From the NCBI GenBank assembly GCA_902795605.1, contig CADBLU010000303.1, positions 1 to 40,332 on the forward strand: DNA of 40,332 nucleotides, in the 5' to 3' direction. The notes under the pieces were generated by a model that saw nothing but the letters and a program-made list of their open reading frames with translations, was not told the origin of the DNA and made no database searches. Every line of letters begins with the position of its first letter. Position 1 is the stretch's first letter. The position numbers and the translations under genes were made by a program. The DNA is from an uncultured Prevotellaceae bacterium (GTDB taxonomy: Bacteria; Bacteroidota; Bacteroidia; Bacteroidales; Bacteroidaceae). Below, in pieces: positions 1-8,025 of this stretch.

Positions 1-107
1 GCCGCATCACCGGCACCTCTCTGAAATATCAGCGTCGCGTGGCCACCGCCATCAAGCGTGCCCGCCAGATTGCTCTGCTTCCTTATGTGACCGATTTGAT
101 GAAATAA
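1..107 (+). CDS. rpsR: 30S ribosomal protein bS18, C-terminal fragment
   Basis: The window opens inside this gene. The frame from base 3 to the TAA at 105-107 reads [20 protein letters not shown] and ends [10 protein letters not shown], which is the typical C-terminus of bS18: a basic helix that binds 16S rRNA next to bS6 on the platform of the 30S subunit. The N-terminal part, and presumably rpsF, lie upstream outside the window. rplI follows after 19 bases, the usual rpsF-rpsR-rplI order. In Bacteroidota ribosomes bS18 is reported to help hide the anti-Shine-Dalgarno end of 16S rRNA, which makes the strong Shine-Dalgarno sequence just downstream notable. Confidence 0.93.
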   Translation, partial: RITGTSLKYQRRVATAIKRARQIALLPYVTDLMK

Positions 108-111
108 TTTT

Positions 112-120
112 AAGGAGGAG
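112..120 (+). promoter_or_regulatory. Strong Shine-Dalgarno sequence before rplI
   Basis: AAGGAGGAG ends 6 bases before the rplI ATG and contains the full AAGGAGG complement of the 16S rRNA 3' end. Almost no other start in the window has such a sequence, as expected for Bacteroidota, whose ribosomes normally occlude the anti-Shine-Dalgarno. It fixes the rplI start. Confidence 0.85.
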
Positions 121-126
121 ACAATT

Positions 127-678
127 ATGAAAATTATACTGAAAGAAGATATCATCGGACTGGGATACAAGAATGAAGTGGTGGATGTGAAGCCTGGTTA
201 TGGCCGCAACTATCTCATTCCCCAGGGAAAAGGCGTGATTGCCTCGCCTTCAGCTCTGAAGGTGCTGGCAGAGAACCTGCGTCAGCAGGCCCACAAGATT
301 GAGGTTCAGAAGGCTGCCGCCCAGAAGCGCGCCGACGAGCTCGAGGGTGTTGTGGTGGAAGTGGCTGCCAAGGTGGGTGCCACTGGCCAGCTCTACGGTT
401 CTGTCAATACCGCCATCGTGGCTCAGGAGCTTGCAAAGAAGGGCATCGTGGTTGACCGCAAGATCATCACCATGCGCGACATCAAGACCGTGGGCGAGTA
501 TGAGGCTCTCGTTCATTTCTACAAGGACGTGGAAGTGAAAGTGCCTGTGAAGGTGTATGCCGAGGGTAAGGAAGAGGCCGCTCCCGTGGAGGCTGAGGCT
601 GCTCCCGCCGAGGATGCCGCTCCCGTGGAGGAGGCTCCCATCGATATTGAGGATGAAGACATTCCCTCCGCAGAGTAA
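127..678 (+). CDS. rplI: 50S ribosomal protein bL9 with acidic C-terminal tail
   Basis: The start MKIILKEDIIGLGYKNEVVD, followed by KPGYGRNYLIPQGKG, is the classic bL9 N-terminal rRNA-binding domain. A central helix (about residues 40-75) links it to the C-terminal domain that ends near residue 148. The usual family length is about 148-150 residues; this protein has 183. The extra 33 or so residues are almost only Glu, Ala, Pro and Asp (for example AAPVEAEAAPAED), probably a flexible acidic tail on the ribosome surface. The ATG is fixed by a strong Shine-Dalgarno sequence 6 bases upstream. It is the last gene of the rpsR-rplI operon and is followed by a strong terminator at 720-756. Confidence 0.97.
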   Translation: MKIILKEDIIGLGYKNEVVDVKPGYGRNYLIPQGKGVIASPSALKVLAENLRQQAHKIEVQKAAAQKRADELEGVVVEVAAKVGATGQLYGSVNTAIVAQELAKKGIVVDRKIITMRDIKTVGEYEALVHFYKDVEVKVPVKVYAEGKEEAAPVEAEAAPAEDAAPVEEAPIDIEDEDIPSAE

Positions 679-719
679 AAAAGAAGCATTATCCCCTCAG
701 GGGACAAGTAAAGATAAGA

Positions 720-756
720 AGACAGAAGCACGATGTTGTGTTTCTGTCTTTTTTTA
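720..756 (+). terminator. Rho-independent terminator after rplI
   Basis: AGACAGAAGCAC (720-731) pairs with GTGTTTCTGTCT (738-749), a 12-bp stem with one G-T pair and a 6-base loop, followed directly by a run of T. It ends the ribosomal operon. Confidence 0.9.
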
Positions 757-818
757 TCCCATTGGCCAGATTTTTCCGGGGCAGTATCGCTGAAGAATTT
801 AGGTAATAATATGGGAAA

Positions 819-841
819 TTGAGAAAGAATATGTAACTTTG
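819..841 (+). promoter_or_regulatory. Bacteroidota-type promoter upstream of fabD
   Basis: TAACTTTG at 834-841 fits the -7 consensus TAnnTTTG. A TTG at 819-821 is closer than the usual ~19-20 bases, so the -33 box is uncertain. The predicted transcript has a leader of about 85 bases before the ATG at 933. Confidence 0.5.
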
Positions 842-932
842 CAGTCTCAATGGGAGACATCCCATGGGATGTGTTTTTATGGTAAGGCTTTCGGCATTGT
901 CCGACAAGCAGTTTAAGCAAATTTTTTAAAAG

Positions 933-1823
933 ATGAAAGCATTTGTTTTTCCCGGTCAGGGAGCACAGTTTGTGGGTATGGGCAAAGACCTCTATGAGGG
1001 TAATGCATTGGCCCGTGAGCTGTTTGAGAAAGCCAATGAGATACTTGGCTACAGGATAACGGATATCATGTTCGAAGGAACTGACGAAGAGCTTCGTCAG
1101 ACCAAGGTGACTCAGCCCGCCGTTTTCCTTCACAGTGTCATCAGAGCCCTTTGCCTGGGCGAAGACTTCAAGCCCGCGATGACCGCCGGCCACTCTTTAG
1201 GAGAGTTCTCGGCCTTGGTGGCTGCCGGTGCCCTGAGTTTCGAGGACGGTCTCCGTCTCGTCTATGCCCGTGCGATGGCCATGCAGAAGGCCTGCGAGAT
1301 GGCTCCTTCGACGATGGCCGCCATCATCGGTCTTGCTGATGACAAGGTGGAGCAGATCTGTGCCGAGGTGAGCCAGGAGGGTCACGGCGTGGTGGTGCCT
1401 GCCAACTACAACTGCCCCGGACAGCTGGTCATCTCCGGCAATGTGGAGGCAATAGGGTTGGCCTGTGAGCGCATCAAGGCCGCCGGTGCCAAGCGTGCCC
1501 TTCCCCTCAAGGTGGGCGGAGCGTTCCACTCACCGCTGATGCAGCCCGCCAAGGAAGAGTTGCAGCAGGCCATCGAGCAGACGCAGTTCAACGCGCCCGC
1601 CTGCCCCGTCTATCAGAATGTGGACGGCAAGCCCCATGTAGACCCCACCGAGATCAAGGCCAACCTCATCGCCCAGCTCACCAGTAGCGTGAGATGGACG
1701 CAGTGTGTGCAGAGCATGATTGCCGACGGTGCCGACGACTTCACGGAGTGCGGTCCCGGTAAGGCGCTGCAGGGAATGATTTCCCGCATCAGCAGAGATG
1801 TCACTATCCAAGGAATACAATAA
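933..1823 (+). CDS. fabD: Malonyl-CoA:ACP transacylase
   Basis: This enzyme transfers malonate from CoA to acyl carrier protein to feed fatty-acid elongation in the cytosol. The protein starts MKAFVFPGQGAQFVGMGKDL, with the GQGAQ oxyanion motif at residues 8-12. The nucleophile motif GHSLG is at 86-90 (Ser88), the substrate-carboxylate Arg is about residue 113, and the catalytic His is in AFHSP (His199). The C-terminus has the expected EcGPGKaL-type sequence. The length of 296 matches the family (about 300-310). There is no Shine-Dalgarno sequence, as expected here. It lies alone between the rplI terminator and its own terminator at 1833-1881, so it is probably monocistronic; no other fab gene is nearby. 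Confidence 0.97.
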   Translation: MKAFVFPGQGAQFVGMGKDLYEGNALARELFEKANEILGYRITDIMFEGTDEELRQTKVTQPAVFLHSVIRALCLGEDFKPAMTAGHSLGEFSALVAAGALSFEDGLRLVYARAMAMQKACEMAPSTMAAIIGLADDKVEQICAEVSQEGHGVVVPANYNCPGQLVISGNVEAIGLACERIKAAGAKRALPLKVGGAFHSPLMQPAKEELQQAIEQTQFNAPACPVYQNVDGKPHVDPTEIKANLIAQLTSSVRWTQCVQSMIADGADDFTECGPGKALQGMISRISRDVTIQGIQ

Positions 1824-1832
1824 CCCTATGGC

Positions 1833-1881
1833 GAGGCGCGGCAGATGACAGACGTCATTCTGGCTGCGCCTCCCTTTTTTT
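1833..1881 (+). terminator. Terminator after fabD
   Basis: GAGGCGC (1833-1839) pairs with GCGCCTC (1865-1871), with an inner ATGAC/GTCAT stem and internal loops between them. Seven T follow with only two intervening bases. Confidence 0.8.
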
Positions 1882-1911
1882 ACCCCAACCTCAATCCCAC
1901 CTTCATATACT

Positions 1912-3576
1912 ATGAGAGAAAAACCCGTCATCTATCAGGTCTTCACCCGCCTCTTCGGCAACAGACAGACCCCGTCGAAACCCAACGGCACCCTCGCCGA
2001 CAACGGCTGCGGCAAGATGGCCGACTTCGATGAGGCCACCCTCGGGAGAATCCGCGAGATGGGCGTCACCCATGTGTGGTATACAGGCATTATCCGCCAC
2101 GCCACCACCACCGACTACACGGCCCACGGCATCCCCAGGCAGACGCCTATGGTGGTGAAGGGCAAGGCCGGCTCGCCCTATGCCATCGTCGACTACTACG
2201 ACGTAGATCCCGACCTGGCCGTCGATGTCGACAGGCGCATGGAGGAGTTTGAGGCATTGGTGGAACGCACCCACCGTGCCGGTATGAAGGTGGTGCTCGA
2301 CTTCGTGCCCAACCATGTGGCACGTGAATACCGCTCGGTGTGCAAGCCCGAGCTCACCCGCGACCTCGGCGAGACCGACCGCACCGACATGCATTTCTCC
2401 ACTAACAATAATTTCTATTACTGTTGGGGGCAGCCGCTCGACACCTCCTGCCTGCCTGCCGCCGAAGGTCCCGCCTATGAGGAGAACCCCGCCAAGGCCA
2501 CCGGCAACGACTGCTTCGGGCCGCGCCCCGGGGCCAACGACTGGTATGAGACGGTGAAGCTCAACTACGGTATCGACTACTGTGATGCCGGCGGCCGCTC
2601 GGAGCATTTCGCGCCCCTGCCCAACACATGGGGCAAGATGACTGAAATCCTGCTCTTCTGGGCGCGTAAGCACGTGGACGCCTTCCGCTGCGACATGGCC
2701 GAGATGGTGCCTGCCGCCTTCTGGCAGTGGGCCATCGACAAGGTGAAATATGAGAAGCCTGAGGTGAAGTTCATCGGCGAGGTCTACGACCCTTCGCAAT
2801 ACCGCCGCTACATCGGTGCCGGTTTCGACTATCTCTACGACAAGGTGGGGATGTATGACTGTCTGCGCGACGTCATCTGCCACCGCAGGGAGACGGCCGA
2901 CATCACCCGGCAGTGGCAGGCCTGCGACGATATCCTGGACCATATGCTCTATTTCCTCGAGAACCACGATGAGCAGCGCTTAGCCAGCGACTTCTTCGCC
3001 GCCGACGCTCGCAAGGGCGTGCCGGGGATGATGGTGAGCGCATGGCTGCACAGCGCACCCGTGATGGTGTATGCCGGACAGGAATACGGTGAACGGGGCA
3101 TGGACGCCGAGGGCTTCAGCGGCTGCGACGGGCGCACCACCATCTTTGACTATTGGACCGTGGACACCCTCCGCCGTGGCTACTACAACCGCCGTGGCCT
3201 GAAGAAGACCGAGAAGTGGCTCCACGACACCTATGCGCGCATCCTCTCACTGGCCAACAGCGAGGAGGCGTTCAGAGAGGGGGCTTGCTACGACCTCATG
3301 TATGTCAACCCGGCCATGGCGCGGCGACAGTTTGCCTTCATGAGGAAGGCGGGCAACCAACTCATCATCGTCGTGGCCAATTTCGACGACGAGGAGGCCC
3401 ACTGCGATATCGTCATTCCCCGCCATGCCTTCGACTGGTGGCAGATGGCCGAAGGCGACTATGCCGCCACCGACCTGCTCAGCGGGCGTGAGACGCGTGT
3501 GACGCTGGCTGCCGACAACAGCACGGCCGTCGATGTGCCTGCCTGGGGTGGCGTGGCCCTCAAGATATGCCTCTGA
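1912..3576 (+). CDS. GH13 alpha-amylase family glycoside hydrolase
   Basis: All four GH13 conserved regions are visible: DFVPNHV (residues 130-136); DAFRCDMAE with Arg259 and the predicted nucleophile Asp261; FIGEVYD with the predicted acid/base Glu290; and ENHDEQR with His352-Asp353. These residues act by a retaining mechanism on alpha-glucosidic bonds. The N-terminus MREKPVIYQVFTRLFGN starts the barrel at once, with no signal peptide, so the enzyme should be cytoplasmic and act on imported maltodextrin or on glycogen. A C-terminal beta domain follows at about residues 450-554. Exact substrate (alpha-amylase, maltogenic or alpha-glucosidase-like) cannot be told from sequence alone. No Sus genes or other GH13 genes are in the window. 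The AlaX-like gene follows after 59 bases and may be co-transcribed. Confidence 0.9.
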   Translation: MREKPVIYQVFTRLFGNRQTPSKPNGTLADNGCGKMADFDEATLGRIREMGVTHVWYTGIIRHATTTDYTAHGIPRQTPMVVKGKAGSPYAIVDYYDVDPDLAVDVDRRMEEFEALVERTHRAGMKVVLDFVPNHVAREYRSVCKPELTRDLGETDRTDMHFSTNNNFYYCWGQPLDTSCLPAAEGPAYEENPAKATGNDCFGPRPGANDWYETVKLNYGIDYCDAGGRSEHFAPLPNTWGKMTEILLFWARKHVDAFRCDMAEMVPAAFWQWAIDKVKYEKPEVKFIGEVYDPSQYRRYIGAGFDYLYDKVGMYDCLRDVICHRRETADITRQWQACDDILDHMLYFLENHDEQRLASDFFAADARKGVPGMMVSAWLHSAPVMVYAGQEYGERGMDAEGFSGCDGRTTIFDYWTVDTLRRGYYNRRGLKKTEKWLHDTYARILSLANSEEAFREGACYDLMYVNPAMARRQFAFMRKAGNQLIIVVANFDDEEAHCDIVIPRHAFDWWQMAEGDYAATDLLSGRETRVTLAADNSTAVDVPAWGGVALKICL

Positions 3577-3635
3577 CCGCCATCCCCCGTCATCTCACCC
3601 TCCCATTTCGCACCTATACACGACAAGATAGCAAG

Positions 3636-4106
3636 ATGAATCCAGACTCCGATTTCAACGACCACAACAAAGATGAATTTCCGCCAGCGCATACGGCTGA
3701 GCATCTTCTCAATCAGACGATGATAAGAATGTTCGGCTGCCAGCGCTCCAACAATGCCCATGTGGAGCGCAAGAAGAGCAAGATCACCTATGTGCTTGAG
3801 CGGAAGCCCGACCGCAAGCAGGAGAAGGAGATAGAGCGGCGCATGAATGAGCTCATCGCCGCCGACCTGCCAGTCACCTTCGAGACCGTCGACCGCGACC
3901 ACCTGCCGGAAGGCGTGGACCTCTCACGGTTGCCCGCAGACGCCTCTCAGACCATCCGTCTGGTGCGCATCGGCGACTATGACGTCTGCCCGTGCATCGG
4001 CAAACACGTGCGCTCCACTTCCCAAATAGGGAGGTTTGAGATGCTGGGCTCCAATTGGGATGAGCACCAGCACACCTATCGCATCCGTTTCAAGGTGGTG
4101 GTCTGA
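3636..4106 (+). CDS. Free-standing AlaX-like tRNA-editing domain
   Basis: The protein carries the paired zinc motifs of the alanyl/threonyl-tRNA synthetase editing (SAD) domain: HTAEH (HxxxH, His19 and His23) and CIGKH (CxxxH, Cys120 and His124). There is no aminoacylation domain, so this is a stand-alone trans-editing factor that probably hydrolyses a mischarged tRNA such as Ser- or Gly-tRNA(Ala). At 156 residues it is short compared with AlaX-S proteins, and the glycine-rich motif of larger AlaX proteins is not seen. An in-frame ATG at 3567 overlaps the amylase gene; I prefer 3636, after which the folded domain begins. The C10 protease gene starts 7 bases downstream. The substrate is inferred from family, not from sequence. 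Confidence 0.8.
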   Translation: MNPDSDFNDHNKDEFPPAHTAEHLLNQTMIRMFGCQRSNNAHVERKKSKITYVLERKPDRKQEKEIERRMNELIAADLPVTFETVDRDHLPEGVDLSRLPADASQTIRLVRIGDYDVCPCIGKHVRSTSQIGRFEMLGSNWDEHQHTYRIRFKVVV

Positions 4107-4113
4107 CTCCAGT

Positions 4114-6144
4114 ATGGCGATATTCCAGAGAAAGTTCCTGACCGCACTGTTGGCATGCCTGTGCATGACTGCCGCCGCTGCCCCGCGCAGCGAAGCGCAG
4201 ATGCGAGAGGCGGCGGCGAAGGCCCTGCTGTCGCTGGAGCGGCAGGAGACAGCGGCACGGCGGGCTCCCGGACGGTTGACCACGCTCCACGAGAGCGAGG
4301 GACTGCTCGTCATGGGCCACGACGGCGGAGGCTTCGCCGTGATTGCCCGCGACGACGCCCTGCCTGCCGTCCTTGGCTATTCGCCCACACCTTTCGATCC
4401 CGACCCCCGCAACGGCGGCTTCTGCGGGTGGCTGCGAGCGATGGAGCAACTGTCGGCCTCGTTGCCGGCCGCTTCCTCTGCCTTGCGCCGCGTCACCCCA
4501 TCCGAGTGCGGCCTGCCCGCCCGTGTCGACCCTTTCGTCGTGACGAGATGGGGGCAGGGCTACCCTTATAATATGTTTTGTCCCGACGATTGTCCCACGG
4601 GATGCGTGTCGACGGCCACCGCCCAGGTGATACGCCATCACAAGTGGCCTCACGAGGGGCAGGGCACGGTCTATACCTATGTGCCCTTCGCCGACTATGA
4701 GGGCATGCGATATGAGGCGACGCTCGACGGCACAGCCTGTCGCTACGACCTGATGCTCCCGTTCTACGACCGTATCGCCACGAAAGAGCAGCGTGAGGAG
4801 GTGGCACGGTTGATGTATCACCTGGGGCTGTCGATGAAATCCATGTACGAGAGTGGCGGGACCGGGGCTTATAGTCCGCCCCTCTGCCATGCTCTCCGCC
4901 ACCATTGGGGGTATCCGTTGGCCGTGACGCTCTTTGCCGACGACTATGAGCCCGATGTGTGGAACACTTTGGTCTACCGCGAGCTCAGCAAGGGCAATCC
5001 CGTGCTCTATGGCGGCAACGACAAGAACTACAGCGGCCATGAGTTCGTGCTCGACGGATACGACGAGGACGGCGCCGTGCATGTCAACTGGGGGTGGGAC
5101 GGGAGCGACGACGGCTTCTTCGACCTCCAGACGCTCAACCTCTACCGCATCTATGTGTTCTCCTACTATCAGGATATGGTCTACAGGATCTCGCCCGACC
5201 GTCTCAAGGCAGAGACGGTGGAGGTGGACGTGACTGTGCCGGGCACGCTGGCCACCCTGCTAGGCGACCGGTTGCCGCAGGTGACGAGCCTGCGGGTGAG
5301 GGGCGACCTAAACTCCACCGACCTGCGTACGCTCCGTGCCATGGCGGGGCGGGGAGCGCATGGCGAGGGCGTGTTAGGAGAGTTGTCGCTGCTCGACCTC
5401 AGCGAGGCGAGGATGGTGGCCGGTGGCGAGCCTTACTTGATAGAAGATGAGGTGGAATACCGCATCGGCAGCGACGGTGAGATGCCCTATAAGGTCTTTG
5501 CCGGTTGCCACATGCTCATCGATGTCGTCCTGCCACGGGGTCTCCGCACATTCGCCGACGGGGTGTTTGCCGACTGCTTCGGCCTTGACCATGTGTCGCT
5601 GACCGCCGGCGAGGAGAGTGACTTCGCCGTGGAGGGACCCTTCGTGACCGACCGTGAGCGCCGTGCCCTCATCGCCTGCCTGCCCGGCTGCGGCAACGAC
5701 TTGCAGTATACGGTGCCGGAAGGTATCACGGAGATTCACGACTATGCCTTTGCCGGGCGCTACCTCTATGAATGGCTCATCCTGCCCGCCTCGGTGGAGA
5801 AAATCGGGCGTATGGCGTTCAACCGCTGCTTCAATCTCCAGCGCACCTATGTCTATGCCGTCAATCCTCCCGACATCGACCCCTCTGCCATCGACGACCT
5901 CGACTTGACTTTGCGCTCACTCTATGTGCCTGAGGAATCGCTGAGAATCTACAGGAAGGCACCGGGATGGAAGAAATACGCACACTTGACGTATGCCATC
6001 GACACCGACGGCATGGGCGAAGGTCTCCACAGAGAGGCGGTGCCTGCTGCCGGTGGGCTCTACGACCTGTGGGGGAGAAGGGTAGGTGAGGTTTCCGCTC
6101 CGGGCATCTATCTGTATCAGGGAAGGAAGTATCTGCACCGGTAA
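4114..6144 (+). CDS. Secreted C10 (streptopain-type) cysteine protease with LRR region
   Basis: Signal peptide at about residues 1-23 (KFLTALLACLCMTAAAA), then a Spi-like propeptide with a GFAVIARDD segment. The papain-fold domain has the nucleophile in CPTGCVSTATAQ (Cys164) and the catalytic His in SGHEFVLDGY (His309), followed by HVNWGWDG, all hallmarks of peptidase family C10 (SpeB, interpain). From about residue 440 there are BspA-like leucine-rich repeats, for example VFAGCHMLIDVVLPRGLRTF and a second VFADCFGLDHV copy, probably for binding or surface display. The C-terminus YDLWGRRVGEVSAPGIYLY resembles the tails of two other secreted proteins here. The ATG at 4114 is chosen because it begins the signal peptide; in-frame codons upstream overlap the AlaX gene. 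Likely a secreted nutrient-acquisition or host-interaction protease. Confidence 0.9.
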   Translation: MAIFQRKFLTALLACLCMTAAAAPRSEAQMREAAAKALLSLERQETAARRAPGRLTTLHESEGLLVMGHDGGGFAVIARDDALPAVLGYSPTPFDPDPRNGGFCGWLRAMEQLSASLPAASSALRRVTPSECGLPARVDPFVVTRWGQGYPYNMFCPDDCPTGCVSTATAQVIRHHKWPHEGQGTVYTYVPFADYEGMRYEATLDGTACRYDLMLPFYDRIATKEQREEVARLMYHLGLSMKSMYESGGTGAYSPPLCHALRHHWGYPLAVTLFADDYEPDVWNTLVYRELSKGNPVLYGGNDKNYSGHEFVLDGYDEDGAVHVNWGWDGSDDGFFDLQTLNLYRIYVFSYYQDMVYRISPDRLKAETVEVDVTVPGTLATLLGDRLPQVTSLRVRGDLNSTDLRTLRAMAGRGAHGEGVLGELSLLDLSEARMVAGGEPYLIEDEVEYRIGSDGEMPYKVFAGCHMLIDVVLPRGLRTFADGVFADCFGLDHVSLTAGEESDFAVEGPFVTDRERRALIACLPGCGNDLQYTVPEGITEIHDYAFAGRYLYEWLILPASVEKIGRMAFNRCFNLQRTYVYAVNPPDIDPSAIDDLDLTLRSLYVPEESLRIYRKAPGWKKYAHLTYAIDTDGMGEGLHREAVPAAGGLYDLWGRRVGEVSAPGIYLYQGRKYLHR

Positions 6145-6169
6145 GTGGAAAAGAAAAGAAGATAATAAA

Positions 6170-6200
6170 AGAAGCACCCACCCTCAGGGTAAGTGCTTCT
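6170..6200 (-). terminator. Terminator hairpin between convergent C10 protease and rng
   Basis: AGAAGCAC and GTGCTTCT enclose an inner ACCCT/AGGGT stem. On the minus strand it sits right after the rng stop and is followed by TTTTATTATC, so it mainly ends rng; on the plus strand the T-rich tail is weaker but may also stop the protease transcript. Confidence 0.8.
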
Positions 6201-6202
6201 TC

Positions 6203-7777
6203 TCATTTTGTCTCTATCTCCTCTTTCATGTCGATGAACTGCTTTTTTGCGTCATAAAACTCATACTGCAAAAAAGCCATCTTCTGAGAGGAAATCACAT
6301 GCACACCCAGTCCGTATTTGAATTGCCATTTGCGCTTCAGGGAAATAAGGCCCTGGTTGATATAGGCAGCCACATAGGGATGTACGTGCAAGTAGAAGGT
6401 CTTAACGCCAATCTTGTTGACGAGGTGGTCAATTTTACTCTCCAGTTGGTCAGTGAAGAGGATGCTCGATTTGATCTTCCCCTTGCCGAAACAGGTAGGA
6501 CAAGTCTCTTCTACACTGACATCCATCGCTGGACGCACGCGCTGGCGCGTGATTTGCATCAGGCCAAATTTGCTCAAGGGGAGGATGTTGTGACGGGCAC
6601 GGTCTTTCTGCATGTTCTTGCACATGCGCTCATAAAGCATCTGGCGGTCTTCGGCGAGGTTCATGTCGATGAAGTCGACGATAATGATGCCTCCCATGTC
6701 GCGGAGCCGCAACTGTCGCGCCAGTTCATCGGCCGCGCCGAGGTTCACGTCAAGGGCATTGGCTTCCTGTCCGTTGGCGGAGCGTGTGCGGTTGCCGCTG
6801 TTGACATCTACCACGTGCATTGCCTCGGTGTGCTCGATGATGAGATAGGCACCGTGCTTGTAGTTGACGGTCTTTCCGAAACTCGACTTAATCTGTTTGG
6901 TGATGCTGAAATTGTCGAATATCGGCACCTGGCCCGTGTAGTGCTTCACGATCTCTGCCTTTTCAGGGGCTATCAGAGTGACATAGTTTTTCACTTCCTG
7001 CCACACCTCCTCGTCGTTGACGTAGATGTTCTCATAGGAGGGATTGAACAAGTCGCGAAGCAAGGCTACGGCACGGCCCGTCTCCTCGAACACCATTTGC
7101 GGGCGGGCTGTTGTCTTCTGCACTTTGCTGATGGCATCGTCCCAACGCTTCAGGAGCACTTTCAGCTCTGTGTCGAGTTCCGCCACCCGCTTGCCCTCGG
7201 CCACCGTGCGCACGATGACACCGAAATTCTTGGGCTTGATGCTCTGTATGAGCTGCTTGAGGCGGGCTCGCTCCTCACCGCTCTTGATCTTTGTAGATAC
7301 AGAAACTTTATCATTGAAGGGCATGAGCACCAGGTAGCGGCCTGCGAAACTCAGTTCGCCCGTAAGTCGTGGACCTTTCGTAGAGATCGGTTCTTTTACA
7401 ATCTGTACCAGCACCTCCTGTCCCACTGTCAGGGTAGTGGCTATGCTGCCGTCTTTCTTCAGGTCGGGCAGTCGGCTGGCTTTGGAAATGGGATAAAGTT
7501 TCTTCCTGTCACTGGATACCTGCTTGAGGTATTTGGCATAAGAGTTGAATTGGCTTCCCAAGTCAAGATAATGGAGAAAGGCGTCGCGTTCAAAACCCAC
7601 ATCCACAAAACAGGCGTTGAGGCCTGGCATCAGTTTTTTTACCTTTGCAATGTAGATGTTGCCTACTGAAAATGATGCCGAGCGGGCTTCGCTTTGATAC
7701 TCTACGAGTTTCTTGTCCTCCAGCAGAGCTATCGATATTTCCCTCGCGCGGACATCAATCACTACTTCGCTGGTCAT
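6203..7777 (-). CDS. rng: Ribonuclease G / Rne family endoribonuclease
   Basis: This is a single-strand-specific endoribonuclease of the RNase E/G family, acting in rRNA maturation and mRNA decay. An S1-like RNA-binding region is at about residues 35-125 (VGNIYIAKVKKLMPGLNACF followed by VDVGFERDAFLH). The two catalytic Mg-binding Asp motifs are present, HVVDVNSG and IIVDFIDM. The Zn-link motif CPTCFGKG near residue 413 joins the monomers into dimers. The length of 524 fits RNase G, without the long C-terminal degradosome scaffold of RNase E. It is last in a minus-strand run of HU, the small mS38-like gene and rng, a logical grouping of nucleic-acid and ribosome functions. Confidence 0.95.
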   Translation of the reverse strand: MTSEVVIDVRAREISIALLEDKKLVEYQSEARSASFSVGNIYIAKVKKLMPGLNACFVDVGFERDAFLHYLDLGSQFNSYAKYLKQVSSDRKKLYPISKASRLPDLKKDGSIATTLTVGQEVLVQIVKEPISTKGPRLTGELSFAGRYLVLMPFNDKVSVSTKIKSGEERARLKQLIQSIKPKNFGVIVRTVAEGKRVAELDTELKVLLKRWDDAISKVQKTTARPQMVFEETGRAVALLRDLFNPSYENIYVNDEEVWQEVKNYVTLIAPEKAEIVKHYTGQVPIFDNFSITKQIKSSFGKTVNYKHGAYLIIEHTEAMHVVDVNSGNRTRSANGQEANALDVNLGAADELARQLRLRDMGGIIIVDFIDMNLAEDRQMLYERMCKNMQKDRARHNILPLSKFGLMQITRQRVRPAMDVSVEETCPTCFGKGKIKSSILFTDQLESKIDHLVNKIGVKTFYLHVHPYVAAYINQGLISLKRKWQFKYGLGVHVISSQKMAFLQYEFYDAKKQFIDMKEEIETK

Positions 7778-7886
7778 TCTTCAGAATCTTTACTTAACCA
7801 AAAAGGGCATGCCAACAAATTCCATCGACGGAATCTCTTGACACGCCATGCAGCCGAACAGACTGTGGAGTGTTCAGCCAGTGGGC

Positions 7887-7975
7887 TTACTTGCTCTTAT
7901 GTCTGTTCTTTCTCAGTCTTTTCTTGCGCTTGTGAGTGGCCATCTTGTGACCCTTTTCTTCTTTCCGTTTGGCAT
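7887..7975 (-). CDS. Small basic mS38/COX24-like protein, apparent frameshift
   Basis: On the minus strand, ATG at 7975-7973 begins MPNGKKK and a second frame reads KGHKMATHKRKKRLRKNRHK to a TAA at 7889-7887. Together they match the pattern of the ~29-residue, very basic AURKAIP1/COX24-domain proteins of Bacteroidota, bacterial relatives of mitochondrial ribosomal protein mS38. Here the distance from ATG to the end of the stop is 89 bases instead of 90, so the two halves are in different frames; the missing base is most simply one A from the A-run at 7957-7954 (TTTT on the plus strand). Either a homopolymer sequencing error, a real frameshift, or use of the inner ATG at 7943 (18 residues). 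Family assignment is from memory of the conserved pattern; position between HU and rng supports a real gene. Confidence 0.6.
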
Positions 7976-8025
7976 AATTTAATGATTGAATGGATTGATA
8001 TATGATGAATGTTTTGTCCGATGGT

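Noticed and set aside
1903-2967. 354-codon minus-strand frame opposite the GH13 gene
   Set aside because: Antisense shadow; the GH13 frame contains all four conserved regions.
6086-7669. 527-codon open frame on the plus strand opposite rng
   Set aside because: It is an exact antisense shadow of RNase G, which shows all family motifs. The antisense protein has no recognisable domain and is His/Val/Leu-rich, as is typical of reverse frames of GC-rich genes.
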